Positions 42,126 through 52,597 of a DNA stretch of 64,000 nt are shown piece after piece (position 1 is the first letter of the stretch; every line of letters begins with the position of its first letter). The translations under genes and the position numbers were made by a program. The notes beneath the pieces are model-generated. The model was not told the origin of the DNA. It worked only from the letters and a program-made list of their open reading frames with translations, and did not search any database. The DNA is from Pectinophora gossypiella (lineage: Eukaryota; Arthropoda; Insecta; Lepidoptera; Gelechiidae): positions 558,001 through 622,000 of the forward strand of contig NW_026063256.1 of NCBI RefSeq assembly GCF_024362695.1, given 5' to 3'.

Positions 42126-43568
42126 ATACTTTATTGCGTACAAGGAATTAAAAACACATAACAGTATTTTTTTAAATCTTTTTCTATCGTGTGGGTTGTG
42201 AGGTGGATTACCAACCTCATCAACCCTGGTGTCAGGGTAACTATTGAGCCGCCAGAGGCCCCTGACATGACTCATGTAATGACTACTTTCTTACATGAGT
42301 AAGTAGTCACCGGGACCAACCGTGCCTTCCGAAGCACGGAATTGCAAATTGCATTGGGACAGTTAATGGGATTTATACCCTGTACCAGGATGCCAGGGCT
42401 CGCGAATAGAAAAAGGCACGCTAGTGTTTCAAACTATCGATAGTTCAGTATCGATTATCGATCATAATCATTTTTCAACTACGATTTTGATTGGTAGAAA
42501 TAAAAAAATAACTTTTCAAAAAATCTAAATCCATGGACTTTTGAGTTATTGAAATTCAGTTTAGACAATCAGCCCACTCAAAATAACCATACTATCGGAG
42601 TGTAGCAATACTACTGACTGAGGGCAAAATTATCGATAGTTTGTTATTAATCCGCAACGATACTATCGATTGTATTGCACTTAGGTAATAAAATCGAAAA
42701 TGTTTCCACTTTCCGAGTTATCAATAGTCTTGCTATCGATCGACTCTCGGTCGGGATAGATTATCGATAGTCATTTTTTGATCGGCAAGCCCTAGTGCAC
42801 CCGAAATTCAAAATGGCGGTGCTGTTAAGGGAAAGTTATCATTAACCATGATAAAAAATATTATTTTTTTTGTATTTTTTTTCCTTCCTAAATTGTAGTC
42901 GTGTATTGTCCAACAGTGAACAATAACATCACGCCTTTTTCCCATTGGAGTAGGCAGAGACTGCGGAATTTCACTTACCACTACATGCTCGTATCGCTAC
43001 ATGCCCGTACCAAACATACATACATAATATCACGCCTTTATCTCTTATGGGGCAGACAGATCCACAAGTAATCATAACATAGGTACATAAATAATTATCA
43101 TGCTCGTACCGCTAATGGGATGTTCTTGTGACTCTGCCCACCCCATTAGGGATACGGGCAGAGTGATAGTATGTCTTATTATTGACAGATTAATTTCGCC
43201 TTCTGCTATTGCGCGGGATATTTGCGAAGAAACGTGGCAATTCTGTGTTAGTGCCAGAGTGTGAGCGCGGGTGATCCTTATTAGATAAACGACTTTTTTA
43301 CTTTTCTAGGTTCAAAGTAATCTTAAAATAAGTACCTACTTTCATAAAATACAATACATTCATTCATTCAAACAATACCATAAAAATATTTTATTGCGCA
43401 CAAAGAAATAACATACCCTTAAGTACCAGGATACTATCATTCGAAAGAGATAGAAACATGCACACGAAAGTAAACTGTCAAATTATTTGTCAGTGCTTGT
43501 TTACTATCTGTGGAGTGAAGTTCGAAATTTGGATTTGTTGTGATAACTGTGATCAGTGATATTTCGAG
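42126..43568. other. Non-coding stretch: LINE tails, dispersed repeats, TATCGATA cluster
   Basis: Holds LINE-tail-like sequence (about 42065-42150, echoed at 43310-43400, with ATTC repeats), the dispersed repeat mirrored at 38930, a TATCGATA cluster (42435-42769) and short pieces of 'cgccttt..ccattggag.aggcagag' type (42930, 43032, 43129). No protein-like frame. Confidence 0.6.
42435..42769. promoter_or_regulatory. Cluster of TATCGATA motifs
   Basis: Perfect TATCGATA at 42435, 42631 and 42762, with several near matches (TATCGATT, TATCGATC) between. TATCGATA is the known DNA-replication-related element bound by DREF in insects. There is no gene nearby for it to control, so a role here is speculative. 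AT-rich repeat expansion could also produce it. Confidence 0.4.
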
Positions 43569-44040
43569 GTGTCTTTGAGTAATGTAGGTTATTATGAAAT
43601 GATGATGTGTGTGGGTGCCGGCGATGGCAACTTAAGTGAAGCACGGAACTTGTATCAGCGATTCATAGAAGGTAGACCAGCTGATGAAGCCAGGCAACTG
43701 CCTTCACTGCATTGCTTCAGGAAAATGGTCAATCGCCTACTGCATTTAACGGGCTCTTTCCACGCGTCATCCGAGACTGGCCGCTCGGCGACTCGTGATC
43801 CGGAGTTTGAAGAAGCCGTACTAGCCGTGCAGCCAACCCAAGTACTACCACGCGAACCTTACCACATGCAACGTACGCCCGAGCTAATTCCTGCTGATTA
43901 TTTACCTCGTGTGGCATTCTGAGAATGGTACCGAGTTCAAGTGGAAAGCTCACCAGACTTTGCTTCGAAAGTGTTGTGGACAGATGAAGCGGCAGGTCTG
44001 TGCATCGAACGGGGATGACGACATTTCGAACCTTTCTTGT
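43569..44040 (+). pseudogene. Mariner-like transposase N-terminal remnant
   Basis: The 117-aa frame resembles the N-terminal helix-turn-helix domain of mariner-like transposases common in insects ('MMMCVGAGDGNLSEARNLYQ', 'LHLTGSF', 'DPEFEEAVL', then 'YHMQRTPELIPADYLPRVAF'). After an in-frame stop it continues 'SPDFASKVLWTDEA', which holds the first catalytic Asp (TDEA). Further stops follow, and the second and third catalytic residues are not found in the 560 bp before the TIR. It is probably the remnant of the TA element's own enzyme. Confidence 0.65.
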
Positions 44041-44606
44041 AAAACGTAAGTCTAATTATTAATTACCTACCTACTTACCCACACTTTCACACTTTTTTTT
44101 CCTATTTACTATTAAATTAAATACCTTACCTAAACAAGTAGGATAACTTATTTTACACGTCATAAAATAATGTGAGAATAGTTGTCAAAGCAAAATGACT
44201 CCAATTATTAGATGCTTTAGTGTCATTCTTGTTTGTTACAGTCGCCGACATGCCGCCGACTCGGATTGTTCCAATCGGCCGCCGACTCCTTTTGACGTTG
44301 CCGCCAAAGCCGCCGCCCGCTCGAATTTCGTACCTATCGCGGCCGTGCGAGCGCCACGAGTACCAGGCGACCAGGACGCGCTAGGAGATTTGTGTAGTGC
44401 CAATATTTGAGTGGATTAAGAACAGTGACCTCAATAGTGCTGTGCCGCGTTTTTTACATGCTGGAAATATTAAAATATTTTTTTAACTGAAATTGAAAAA
44501 AAATATCAAAAGTGTTTTTTTTTTAATTGAAATTTTGCAGATAAGATCTACATAAGGTATAGTTTTGTCCCCTTTCGGCTTGATACCCCCCTTCCGTTAC
44601 ACCCTG
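44041..44606. other. Right end of the TA element
   Basis: AT-rich with a GC-rich island (44240-44390, alternating GCCGCC) and no recognisable frame. It ends with the right TIR. Confidence 0.5.
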
Positions 44607-44608
44607 TA

Positions 44609-45048
44609 TAAATGGAATGACAAGCAGATTATTTTCTACGCTATTCCAAAATTAGCCGGCCATGCAAAGAAATGGTATCAGGGGCTTAGTACGTTAAATT
44701 TAACCTGGCGTGAATGGCAGAAGAAAATAATAAGAACCTTCCCTGACGACCGGAACTATGCTGACCATGCTATGCTATGAAATGTTAGAAAGAAGGAGCA
44801 GAAGAGAGGAATCTCTGGAGGATTACTATCATGACAAAGCGAGATTAGTAAAAATGTGTGGGATAAGAGGGCGTAATGCGGTTGACTGCATTGTCAATGG
44901 AATTTATGACAATAATATTCATTTAAACGCTCAGGGTTCGAGTTTTAATAGGCCTCCGCAGCTACTTAAGTATCTACGCCGTATTTCAAGAAAAAGCAAC
45001 CTAATCCCACGTAAATTCAACTTAAGCCGAAATGAGAATGTTGTGTAA
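44609..45048 (+). pseudogene. Ty3/gypsy gag fragment, downstream half
   Basis: Continues the gag of 38363-38550: KWNDKQIIFYAIPKLAGHAKKWYQGL, the LTWREWQKKI capsid block, then after a one-base frame break near 44770 'EMLERRSRREESLEDYYHDKARLVKMCGIRGRNAVDCIVNGIYD'. It parallels the second gypsy's gag at 53340-53630 closely in order but is clearly diverged. No zinc knuckle, protease or pol follows. Confidence 0.8.
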
Positions 45049-45722
45049 CAGTAATAGCTAGTATTTATGATATCTGCTACCTTAATACTAGTTCCATATT
45101 ATATTTTGGACACTGGCAACACTGTGAGCATTAGTATGACGGTTAATCATGGCGCGAAGGGCATAAAAGACGCTCATCCATCCCAGAACGGGCATTCTAT
45201 CCTTATCGCTAGCTGGAGTATAGACCTAAGTCGAATCTATGCTGGTCGAGTGCACCACTAGTTGTAATACTATATTGTGAAAGTTACCAAGTGTATTTAC
45301 AAATTAACGGTCGAGTTGTAAACTGATCTTTGAATCTTCGCACTGTCCCTACTGAAGGTTTCAGCCTTCAGAAGTGGGATAACTTACACGCCTACGAACA
45401 GGAAAAAAGGTACGTATTTTTTTTATATATTATATAACTAGTTCACATCTTTACTATTGCGAATTAACCTAAAAAAAAAAAATCATCCAACCATGAGTAG
45501 TTACTTGGTCATCTATACGAGGTGGCGGAGCCAGGGGTTATCAGAAGGTAACCTGCAGCCATCATTGTTTAAATGTGAAGCCCCGAGAAGAATATTATTG
45601 AACCACGCCTGCATGGAGACAGGTTATCAGTCCACTACCCGCATAGATAGTTCATCTTATTGAAGGGGTATATACACTATACCTTTCGTTATTCAAATGA
45701 ATAACGGAGTTTGAGGAAATTG
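45049..45722. other. Unassigned stretch after gag fragment
   Basis: Short frames only. 45080-45260 has a 'YILDTGNTVSISM' stretch that might be a decayed protease region, but I cannot support this. 45715-45722 is the left 8-bp duplication (GGAAATTG) of the next element. Confidence 0.4.
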
Positions 45723-47184
45723 GTGTGCGTCAAGCTAGCGGCCTCAAAAAAAAAATGGGCACGAAAAAATAATTTGACCATACCAACAAATAGTACTCTT
45801 ATTGAAAAAAATAGTACCTGTTGTAAAAAAATTAGTACCATCACGGTTCTGGATTTATAGCCATGTTTTATTGCACTTGCTAGCTTGACGGTGAGCGAAA
45901 TTTGGCGAGAGTTAACGACAAGGTCTTTCGCTTTGATTTAAACGCCAAAAAATAGTACCGAAATAGTACTCACCCCCTGCAAAATACCGAAATGAGTACT
46001 TCAACGGTTCCAAAGTTATAAAGGCAGTTCTTTGATCCCGCTGGCTTGACGTTTTGAAAATACCTATTATCTGGGGAACGCTTGCATACTTCAGTATGTA
46101 ACTAATATCAATAAACTCGTATGAAATAGTACTTCTTACCATCATAATTTTGATCCGATTCTCTTTGTAGAAATATGTTAAAAAATAATCATAACCTATG
46201 CCATACATTTGTTGTTGATACAGTCACGTAGACAATTACATAACCTCACAATTTATTCGTAAGTATTGCCATCGCCAGTATTGCCATTTTGGAGGTCTAC
46301 CCTACCATTTCTTTGCACTTCAGAGTGTTGCTATTACAAAAAATTGCTATTGCATACACCCATATGCAATAATTTTAATAGAAAATGGCTGCATGGGTCT
46401 AGTTCTTATTGAAAAAAATCTGTGATTTTAATACATCATAATACATTTTTAATCTACTGTTTTATTTTATAATTTATACCTTCATGTTCAATTTGTTACG
46501 GATCGAAGTGTTTGTTAATAAACAATTTGCAGTATTTGTAGAATAACTCAAAGAGTTTCAACAATGATATTACTTTCATCTGACAACCCTGGCACTTCAC
46601 CAATTTTTACCCAAAAATGGGGAAAAAATACTAAAATCTGACAACATTCTTCTTGAGCATGTGTAATAATTTTGTTCGCGACGGTACCTGTCTTGATAAA
46701 TGTATGACATAGGTTATAATGACTTTTTGACATATTTCTACAAAGAGAATCAGGTCCAAATTATGATGGTAGGGAGTACTATTTCATACGAGTTTATTGA
46801 CATTAGTTACAAACTGAAGTATGCAAGCGTTCCCCAGATAATAGGTATTTTAAAAACGTCAAGCCAGCGGGATCAAAGAACTGCCTTTATAACTTTGGAA
46901 CCGTTGAAGTACTCATTTCGGTATTTTGCAGGGGGTGAGTACTATTTCGGTACTATTTTTTGGCGTTTAAATCAAAGCGAAAGACCTTGTCGTTAACTCT
47001 CGCCAAATTTCGCTCACCGTCAAGCTAGCAAGTGCAATAAAACATGGCTATAAATCCAGAACCGTGATGGTACTATTTTTTTTACAACAGGTACTATTTT
47101 TTTCAATAAGAGTACTATTTTTTGGTATAGTCAAATTATTTTTTCGTGCCCATTTTTTTTTGAGGCCGCTAGCTTGACGCACAC
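45723..47184. mobile_element. Non-autonomous element with ~490-bp TIRs, 8-bp TSD
   Basis: The left end GTGTGCGTCAAGCTAGCGGC is exactly mirrored at 47184, and the inverted repeats run to about 46210 and from 46699. GGAAATTG flanks both sides (45715-45722, 47185-47192). The 98-aa frames at 45912-46208 and 46700-46996 are mirror images inside the TIRs, not genes. The middle (46211-46698) has no transposase. Long TIRs with 8-9 bp duplications occur in MULE-like and fold-back elements. The family is not resolved. The TIRs repeat 'tagtac/gtacta' many times. Confidence 0.85.
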
Positions 47185-47276
47185 GGAAATTGGATGATGA
47201 TATTCTACTTATAATTAGCATTATTACCAAATGCATGAATTTGAATTGTAAGGATAGCAACGGTCGAACTCTTTAA

Positions 47277-47545
47277 ATGTTAAATACGTACATCTTGCCA
47301 GGGCTACTCCTTGCAGGTGTACCAGACATTATATACATATATATACATACGTACACCTTGCCAGGGCTACTCTCTGGAGGTGTACCAGACACTATATACA
47401 TACGTACACCTTGCCAGGGCTACTCTCTGGAGGTGTACCAGACACTATATACATATATACATACGTACACCTTGCCAGGGCTACTCCCTGGAGGTGTACA
47501 GACAGTACATTACATACATACACTTAGCTAGGGCGACTCCCTGGA
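47277..47545. repeat. Minisatellite, about five units of 55-65 bp
   Basis: The unit is 'acgtacaccttgccagggct' followed by 'actctctggaggtgtaccag', 'acactatatacat' and a variable ATAC stretch. Units begin near 47286, 47350, 47402, 47464 and 47516. The frames across it are repeat translations. Confidence 0.8.
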
Positions 47546-47599
47546 GATATTCATTAGTGTGACACAAGAGAATTAACATCTTTGGTTTCGAGTTTCAGA

Positions 47600-47943
47600 A
47601 AATAGGGAACGAAGCGATTGAAGAACGGCAGAGTCGGAGCCGTAGTAAAAGTGTCGTCATTTCGGGAAGGCACCAACGACGTTCACGAACTCGGGAGCGG
47701 AACACAGTGAGGCGCAGTCGTATCGACCATCTCGGACTATCACATCGGCGACCTCACTCTCGCACCCGGAGCCGTAGCCGTAGCCATGCTAGGAGGTCCT
47801 GTAGCGAGGAAGAGGAACCGGCTATATATACTAATCCAGTGCAGAGACAGAGACGCAGTCGTATAGACTGTGAGGGCAGAACCGCTCCACAAAAGCGATC
47901 TCTAGTTCACGAGGTCACGAGAAAGGGAAGAAGAATATGAATT
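47600..47943 (+). pseudogene. Gypsy gag N-terminus, Arg/Ser-rich
   Basis: The frame encodes repeated RSRS/RRSR blocks ('RTRSRSRSHARRS') with an acidic patch (SEEEEP). A TGA (47938-47940) stops it just before the LINE insertion. The same frame resumes at 53088 as the capsid region. Such basic N-termini occur in lepidopteran gypsy gags. GTG or an upstream start is possible: no clear ATG is seen. Confidence 0.6.
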
Positions 47944-48441
47944 GCAGAGAGATATATCCTTCTCCCCCGGACCCCTGAGCTGATCAGACGTGTTATTAGC
48001 TTGAACGGACACAAATTTAATTTAAAATTTCCAATATTTTGCGTAAAATAAATGAACGGAAATAATAGGAGTGCATAAAAGTAGTGCCTCTCCATACCCT
48101 TGTTGCGTGTGTGTAAGAACACTGTGAGCCACCTACGTGTCAACAACTTCGCATCACTGTCGTAGTGTGAGTACTACCTCATATTTGATAAAGTGAGAAC
48201 GAGTGATACATCAACCACAATCCTTTAGACTGGTGAAAAAAAGAAACAACCGATGTTCACTCAGCCTTCGCTTGAATAAAGTTGACTATCTTTGCGAGGT
48301 GTCTGATTACACTGGACGGAAACGAGTTTTGCTCAGAGATTACGATAACCAGCCAGAGTGGTTGACCTGTGTGCATTATTGACTGCGCTTGCGCTTCCTA
48401 ACCAATTCTTTGCTCCTGGTACTTTTCGCTTTGGTTTTATC

Positions 48442-49428
48442 ATGCCAGTGAATCGCTCGCCACCTAAGTCACCTATTACGCCGCAATCAGTACCTACAAC
48501 TTCTAATGTTGCACCGGGCAGCGGCAGCGCCGAGACAAGTCAAATTACTGCTACGCCGTCTATCGTTATTGATTCTCCGCTACAATTTCAACACTATGAT
48601 TCGGAACCGGACTTGCGTTCTGCATGGTCTCATATTACTGAGCGCAAGAAAAGGAAGCATGATGGTGAAGAATTAAACATGATGGCACAAATAAAAGATA
48701 TGTTCTCTGTCTTCTCTCAAGAGCAAGAACAACGTTTTAATTCTTTACACACGTCTGTAAACACAATCAAAGAACAAAATGACGAACTTACTAAAAGCGT
48801 GGAATTTATGTCTAAAACTTATGACGAATTTGTATCACGTATTCAACAGTTGGAATCTGAGCGGAAAGACGATAGGAAATATATTCAACTACTGGAGATG
48901 AGAATTGACATTCTAGAACGTCGAAATTGCGCGTCGAGTATTGAATTGAGAAATGTCCCTAAAATAACCGCTGAGAAGTCTCCTGAAACAAAGGAAGATT
49001 TTTGCAAAATTATCAAGAATATTGGCTCTAAACTGAATATAAAAATTGAGGACTCCGATATCAAGGATACCTATAGACTTAGCGGAAAAGATTTCACCAA
49101 GCCAATCTTAACAGAATTTACGTCAGTTATCTTGAAGGAAAAGGTGATGTCTGCTGTTAAACAGTTTAACAAAGAAAAACCTAAAGAAAATAAATTAAAC
49201 ACCACTCACCTTGGTTTGAAAAATCCCAGTAAACCTGTGTATATTTCCGAAGCGCTTACACCAAAAACTCAAAGGCTGTATTATCTGGCCAGAAACTTTC
49301 AAAAACTCAGCGGGTACTCTTACTGTTGGACATCTCGCGGGATTGTTTATCTCCGAAAAGAAGATCAAAGTCCATTGATTAAAATTGAATCCGAGACTGA
49401 TTTGGACAACTTAAAGAACACTCAATGA
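48442..49428 (+). CDS. LINE ORF1 protein (coiled coil, FP-like C-terminus)
   Basis: 328 aa from the first ATG (48442). The frame is open upstream to a GTG at 48358. A proline/serine-rich N-terminus (to about residue 70) is followed by a long coiled coil ('FSVFSQEQEQRFNSLHTSVN', '..LEMRIDILERRN', about 95-165), an RRM-like middle ('SIELRNVPKI') and a C-terminal domain ('VYISEALTPKTQRLYYLAR', 'WTSRGIVYLRKED') like that of baculovirus FP-type and LINE ORF1 proteins. It should bind the LINE RNA as a trimer. There is no zinc finger, unlike the ORF1 at 34654. Confidence 0.85.
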   Translation: MPVNRSPPKSPITPQSVPTTSNVAPGSGSAETSQITATPSIVIDSPLQFQHYDSEPDLRSAWSHITERKKRKHDGEELNMMAQIKDMFSVFSQEQEQRFNSLHTSVNTIKEQNDELTKSVEFMSKTYDEFVSRIQQLESERKDDRKYIQLLEMRIDILERRNCASSIELRNVPKITAEKSPETKEDFCKIIKNIGSKLNIKIEDSDIKDTYRLSGKDFTKPILTEFTSVILKEKVMSAVKQFNKEKPKENKLNTTHLGLKNPSKPVYISEALTPKTQRLYYLARNFQKLSGYSYCWTSRGIVYLRKEDQSPLIKIESETDLDNLKNTQ

Positions 49429-49819
49429 CTACCTTTGCATGCTTTTATATTAATCATTCTGTCGTTTATAATCTATAGCATCATAACTGTTAGCCTTACT
49501 TTTACCTGTGATGAATTATTATTATTTTACACATTTTACACTTTTTACACTTTTAACTACGAATACAAAGTTCTCAAAAATACGAAAATAGTCTTTTTTG
49601 GTGTTTATTGTTTATGCTATATGAATTTATGTAATTTTCCTATATACAGATCATATACATATTTTATTTTTTAAATTCGATAGACTAGAAACATTACAAT
49701 CAGATCTTGATAATCTTACTGTCTCTGATTCAGTCCTGTGTCAAGTTGAAGAAGTTCCTCACTTTTCCCGTTCCTGGTTATCCATAATCACCCAAAACAT
49801 ACGAAGTATTAATCTTAAT
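49429..49819. other. ORF1-ORF2 spacer and ATG-less ORF2 beginning
   Basis: 49429-49624 is AT-rich. From 49625 the ORF2 frame is open without an ATG until 49820, yet about 49680-49819 reads like protein and includes the conserved endonuclease opening 'ITQNIRSIN'. ORF2 translation may therefore start upstream of 49820 by reinitiation or a non-ATG codon. Confidence 0.6.
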
Positions 49820-52597
49820 ATGCCGGCCTTCGAAGTACTCTTGACTAGATTAAACGTAACTTGTGATATTTTATTATTGACAGAATGTAGGTTGTCTCCA
49901 TCCCACGCATTACCATATTTGCGGGGATATAGGTCTTTCTCAACCAAAAACAATCCCATTCAAAATGATGGTGTGGTTGCGTATGTTAGGGAGGAAATTA
50001 ATGTAGTAGTAGAAGAACCAATGTTTATGGAAGCAAACTGTCTGCTAATTAAAATTGGAAATGAATCCGCTATTATTGCTTTATACAGATCGCCCTCGTA
50101 TTCCAACATTGATCAGTTTATTACATCTTTTGACAATACCCTACAAAGAGTCTCGAAATTTAAGGACATTATTGTCATGGGTGATATCAATATTTCAATT
50201 AATGCTAAAAAAGGGAATGCAGCTGATACTTACCTAGAGCTAGCAGCTTTTCATGGTCTTCTCCCTGCTCATAACTTGGTTACTCGGGATGCCGCTGGTA
50301 CATGTATCGATCACGTACTGCTGAAAACTAAAACTCAGGCGACTACATTTGTACTAAACACTAATATCACTGACCACAGACCGGTCTTGTTGTGTCTAAA
50401 AAAAAAACCAACTAGAACTTTTGCTTCCACCGAAATCAATAAAACTAATTTTGGTGAACTTAGAGTCGAAATATGTAACATCGATCTGACACCCTTATAT
50501 AGTTCTCTAGACCCAAACTTCTGTATGTCTTACCTGGTCCAAGCCTTAATCTCAGCAGTTGAGAAACATACAAAAATTATCCGTTTACCCAAGCGTAAAC
50601 ATATTATTAAACCTTGGATGACCCCAGGATTATTAAGGTGCATAAGGCATAGGGATAAGTTACATCAAAATTTGAAACGCTGTCCTAATAATGAAATCGT
50701 CAAGCTCACGTATACGAGATATAGGAATTTTTGTAATAAATTACTACATAAGACTAAAAGGGCCTTTGATAGGGAACAAATAAAAAAAGCAGGAAACAAC
50801 AACAAAAAAGTATGGGATGCCATTAGAGCTGCTACACATACCCACACCATTAAAGAACATCCCAAAGAACTTTTATTGACTCATTCTTCACCGGAGACAT
50901 CTGTTAATGAACTGAATAAATATTTTGTCAACGTAGGCAAGCTGCTGGCTGATAAATTCCAAAACGTCGACAATAAATCTGAATTTCCTACATATCGCAA
51001 CCCGAACTCATTCGTTCTTTTGGATACAGATGTATATGAGGTCGAACAAATGATCGAAGGCCTGAAGAATGAATGTTCTGTAGGGTGGGACAAAATCTCT
51101 AATACATTTCTTAAACGTTTTAAGGATTTGCTTATAGAACCACTGACCTTTATCTTTAATCTCAGTCTGCGTGGCGGCATCTTCCCCTCGTTCCTGAAAA
51201 GATCCATTGTTCTTCCTATTTTTAAGGGTGGTAACAGAGACTGTATGAATAACTATAGGCCTATTTCCATTCTTCCTGCTATCTCTAAACTTCTCGAACG
51301 CATCTTGAATACAAGACTTATAAGATTTCTTGAGAACAACAACCTTTTATCGAATAACCAATATGGCTTTCGACGCAAAAAATCCACAAACGATGCTGTT
51401 CATAATCTTACCAACTATGTCTGCACTGAGCTGGATGCTGGAAATAAATGCATTGGTATCTTTTTGGACCTATCCAAAGCCTTTGATACAGTCTCTGTCC
51501 CGATACTCATACGCAAACTTGAATCTTTGGGCATACGGGGTAATGAACTGTCGCTGTTTGAAAGCTATCTAACTGACAGATATCAAAGCACTTCGATTGG
51601 TGATTTTGTTAGCTCAGCTCTCCCCATTACTTTTGGTGTACCGCAGGGAAGTATCTTGGGGCCAACTCTTTTTCTAATATACCTTAATGACCTCTCCCAA
51701 ATCAGTCTATCATCCGGTCATTTAATATCCTATGCCGATGATACGGTGCTCTTGTTCTCAGCTAAGACCTGGCAGGATGTTTTCATCTGTGCCCAAAGAG
51801 GATTTAATAAGGTATCCAACTGGCTGTCAGAAAATGCACTGACCCTTAACTCCAGTAAAACTAAATATTTAACTTTTTCACTCCGCAATGTCTCAAAATT
51901 TACTAAAAACCTCTACATTCGAAGTCACTCTTGCAATACACCTGAATCAATCAATTGTTCGTGTTTACCCCTGGAACAGTCATTTGTTATAAAATATCTA
52001 GGCATTCAACTAGATCACAATTTAAACTTTGAGAAACATATAGAATCTCTTTGTGGAAGGATACGCAAACTCATTTACATATTTAAAAATTTAAGACACG
52101 TCGCTGATAGACCTCTACTACGGCAGGTTTATTATGCACTTGGTCAGTCGCTTCTCACCTATTGCATTTCATCTTGGGGTGGTGTACCTAAAACTAGACT
52201 TAAGTCCTTGGAAGTAGCCCAAAGAGCTGTTTTAAAGGTTGGTTTCTTTAAACCATTCCTTTACCCCACAGACCTCCTCTATCAGTCTTGGTTGGTTTTA
52301 ACAGTGCGACAGCTTTTTGTTTTGAGCATTATTCTCAGGCAGCATAGTGAACTAACATACGACCCAAACTTTCTCCGTAAGCGTCGATGTGATGTGGTTT
52401 GTCATAGGTCTTCTAAATTCAACAGAGCATTCTCAATTAGGTTTCTTTGCTTTATAGGTCCCTTCCTTTACAATAAAGTAAATAAAATCATGTCACTATA
52501 TTCATTAAATAAATATGAGTGTAAAACCAAAATTACTAAGTGGCTTCTTAAACTTTCGTACGAGGACACTGAGGAATTATTGCATATTTCTTCATAA
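49820..52597 (+). CDS. LINE ORF2: APE endonuclease and reverse transcriptase
   Basis: 925 aa from the first in-frame ATG; homology starts earlier (see 49429-49819). The endonuclease keeps its metal and catalytic residues: LTECRLS (Glu), GDINISIN (Asp/Asn) and TDHRPVLL (Asp-His). The reverse transcriptase has YRPISILPAISKLLERIL, FRRKKSTNDAV, FLDLSKAFDTV, GVPQGSILGPTLF and SYADD (YADD 638-641). Thumb and tail ('LLTYCISSWGG', 'LEVAQRAVLKV') are complete, with no RNase H. It would nick the target and reverse transcribe its own RNA. No stops or frameshifts. Confidence 0.95.
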   Translation: MPAFEVLLTRLNVTCDILLLTECRLSPSHALPYLRGYRSFSTKNNPIQNDGVVAYVREEINVVVEEPMFMEANCLLIKIGNESAIIALYRSPSYSNIDQFITSFDNTLQRVSKFKDIIVMGDINISINAKKGNAADTYLELAAFHGLLPAHNLVTRDAAGTCIDHVLLKTKTQATTFVLNTNITDHRPVLLCLKKKPTRTFASTEINKTNFGELRVEICNIDLTPLYSSLDPNFCMSYLVQALISAVEKHTKIIRLPKRKHIIKPWMTPGLLRCIRHRDKLHQNLKRCPNNEIVKLTYTRYRNFCNKLLHKTKRAFDREQIKKAGNNNKKVWDAIRAATHTHTIKEHPKELLLTHSSPETSVNELNKYFVNVGKLLADKFQNVDNKSEFPTYRNPNSFVLLDTDVYEVEQMIEGLKNECSVGWDKISNTFLKRFKDLLIEPLTFIFNLSLRGGIFPSFLKRSIVLPIFKGGNRDCMNNYRPISILPAISKLLERILNTRLIRFLENNNLLSNNQYGFRRKKSTNDAVHNLTNYVCTELDAGNKCIGIFLDLSKAFDTVSVPILIRKLESLGIRGNELSLFESYLTDRYQSTSIGDFVSSALPITFGVPQGSILGPTLFLIYLNDLSQISLSSGHLISYADDTVLLFSAKTWQDVFICAQRGFNKVSNWLSENALTLNSSKTKYLTFSLRNVSKFTKNLYIRSHSCNTPESINCSCLPLEQSFVIKYLGIQLDHNLNFEKHIESLCGRIRKLIYIFKNLRHVADRPLLRQVYYALGQSLLTYCISSWGGVPKTRLKSLEVAQRAVLKVGFFKPFLYPTDLLYQSWLVLTVRQLFVLSIILRQHSELTYDPNFLRKRRCDVVCHRSSKFNRAFSIRFLCFIGPFLYNKVNKIMSLYSLNKYECKTKITKWLLKLSYEDTEELLHISS

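Larger units (their letters stand above)
38551..44606. mobile_element. TA-flanked TIR element, degenerate mariner-like
   Basis: CAGGGTGTAACGGAACGGGG at 38551 is mirrored at 44606, with one mismatch in the first 20 bp. TIR homology extends to about 33 bp. TA is duplicated at both sides. Inside, near the right end, is a transposase remnant (43569-44040) of the Tc1/mariner superfamily, which also uses TA. The rest is foreign: a Helitron copy, LINE debris and dispersed repeats. It has grown to about 6 kb by accumulating insertions. Confidence 0.8.

Noticed and set aside
45067..45261. Possible gypsy protease (DTG in 'YILDTGN')
   Set aside because: Only the triplet fits; the hydrophobic flap and GHS/LLG motifs are not seen, and the frame is short.
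45912..46996. Two nearly identical 98-aa ORFs on opposite strands
   Set aside because: They are mirror images in the TIRs of the 45723-47184 element and show no protein features.
47277..47545. Open frames through ACGTACACCTTGCCAGGG repeats as a repetitive protein
   Set aside because: Two overlapping frames are open only because the unit lacks stops; there is no start context or domain, so it is a minisatellite.
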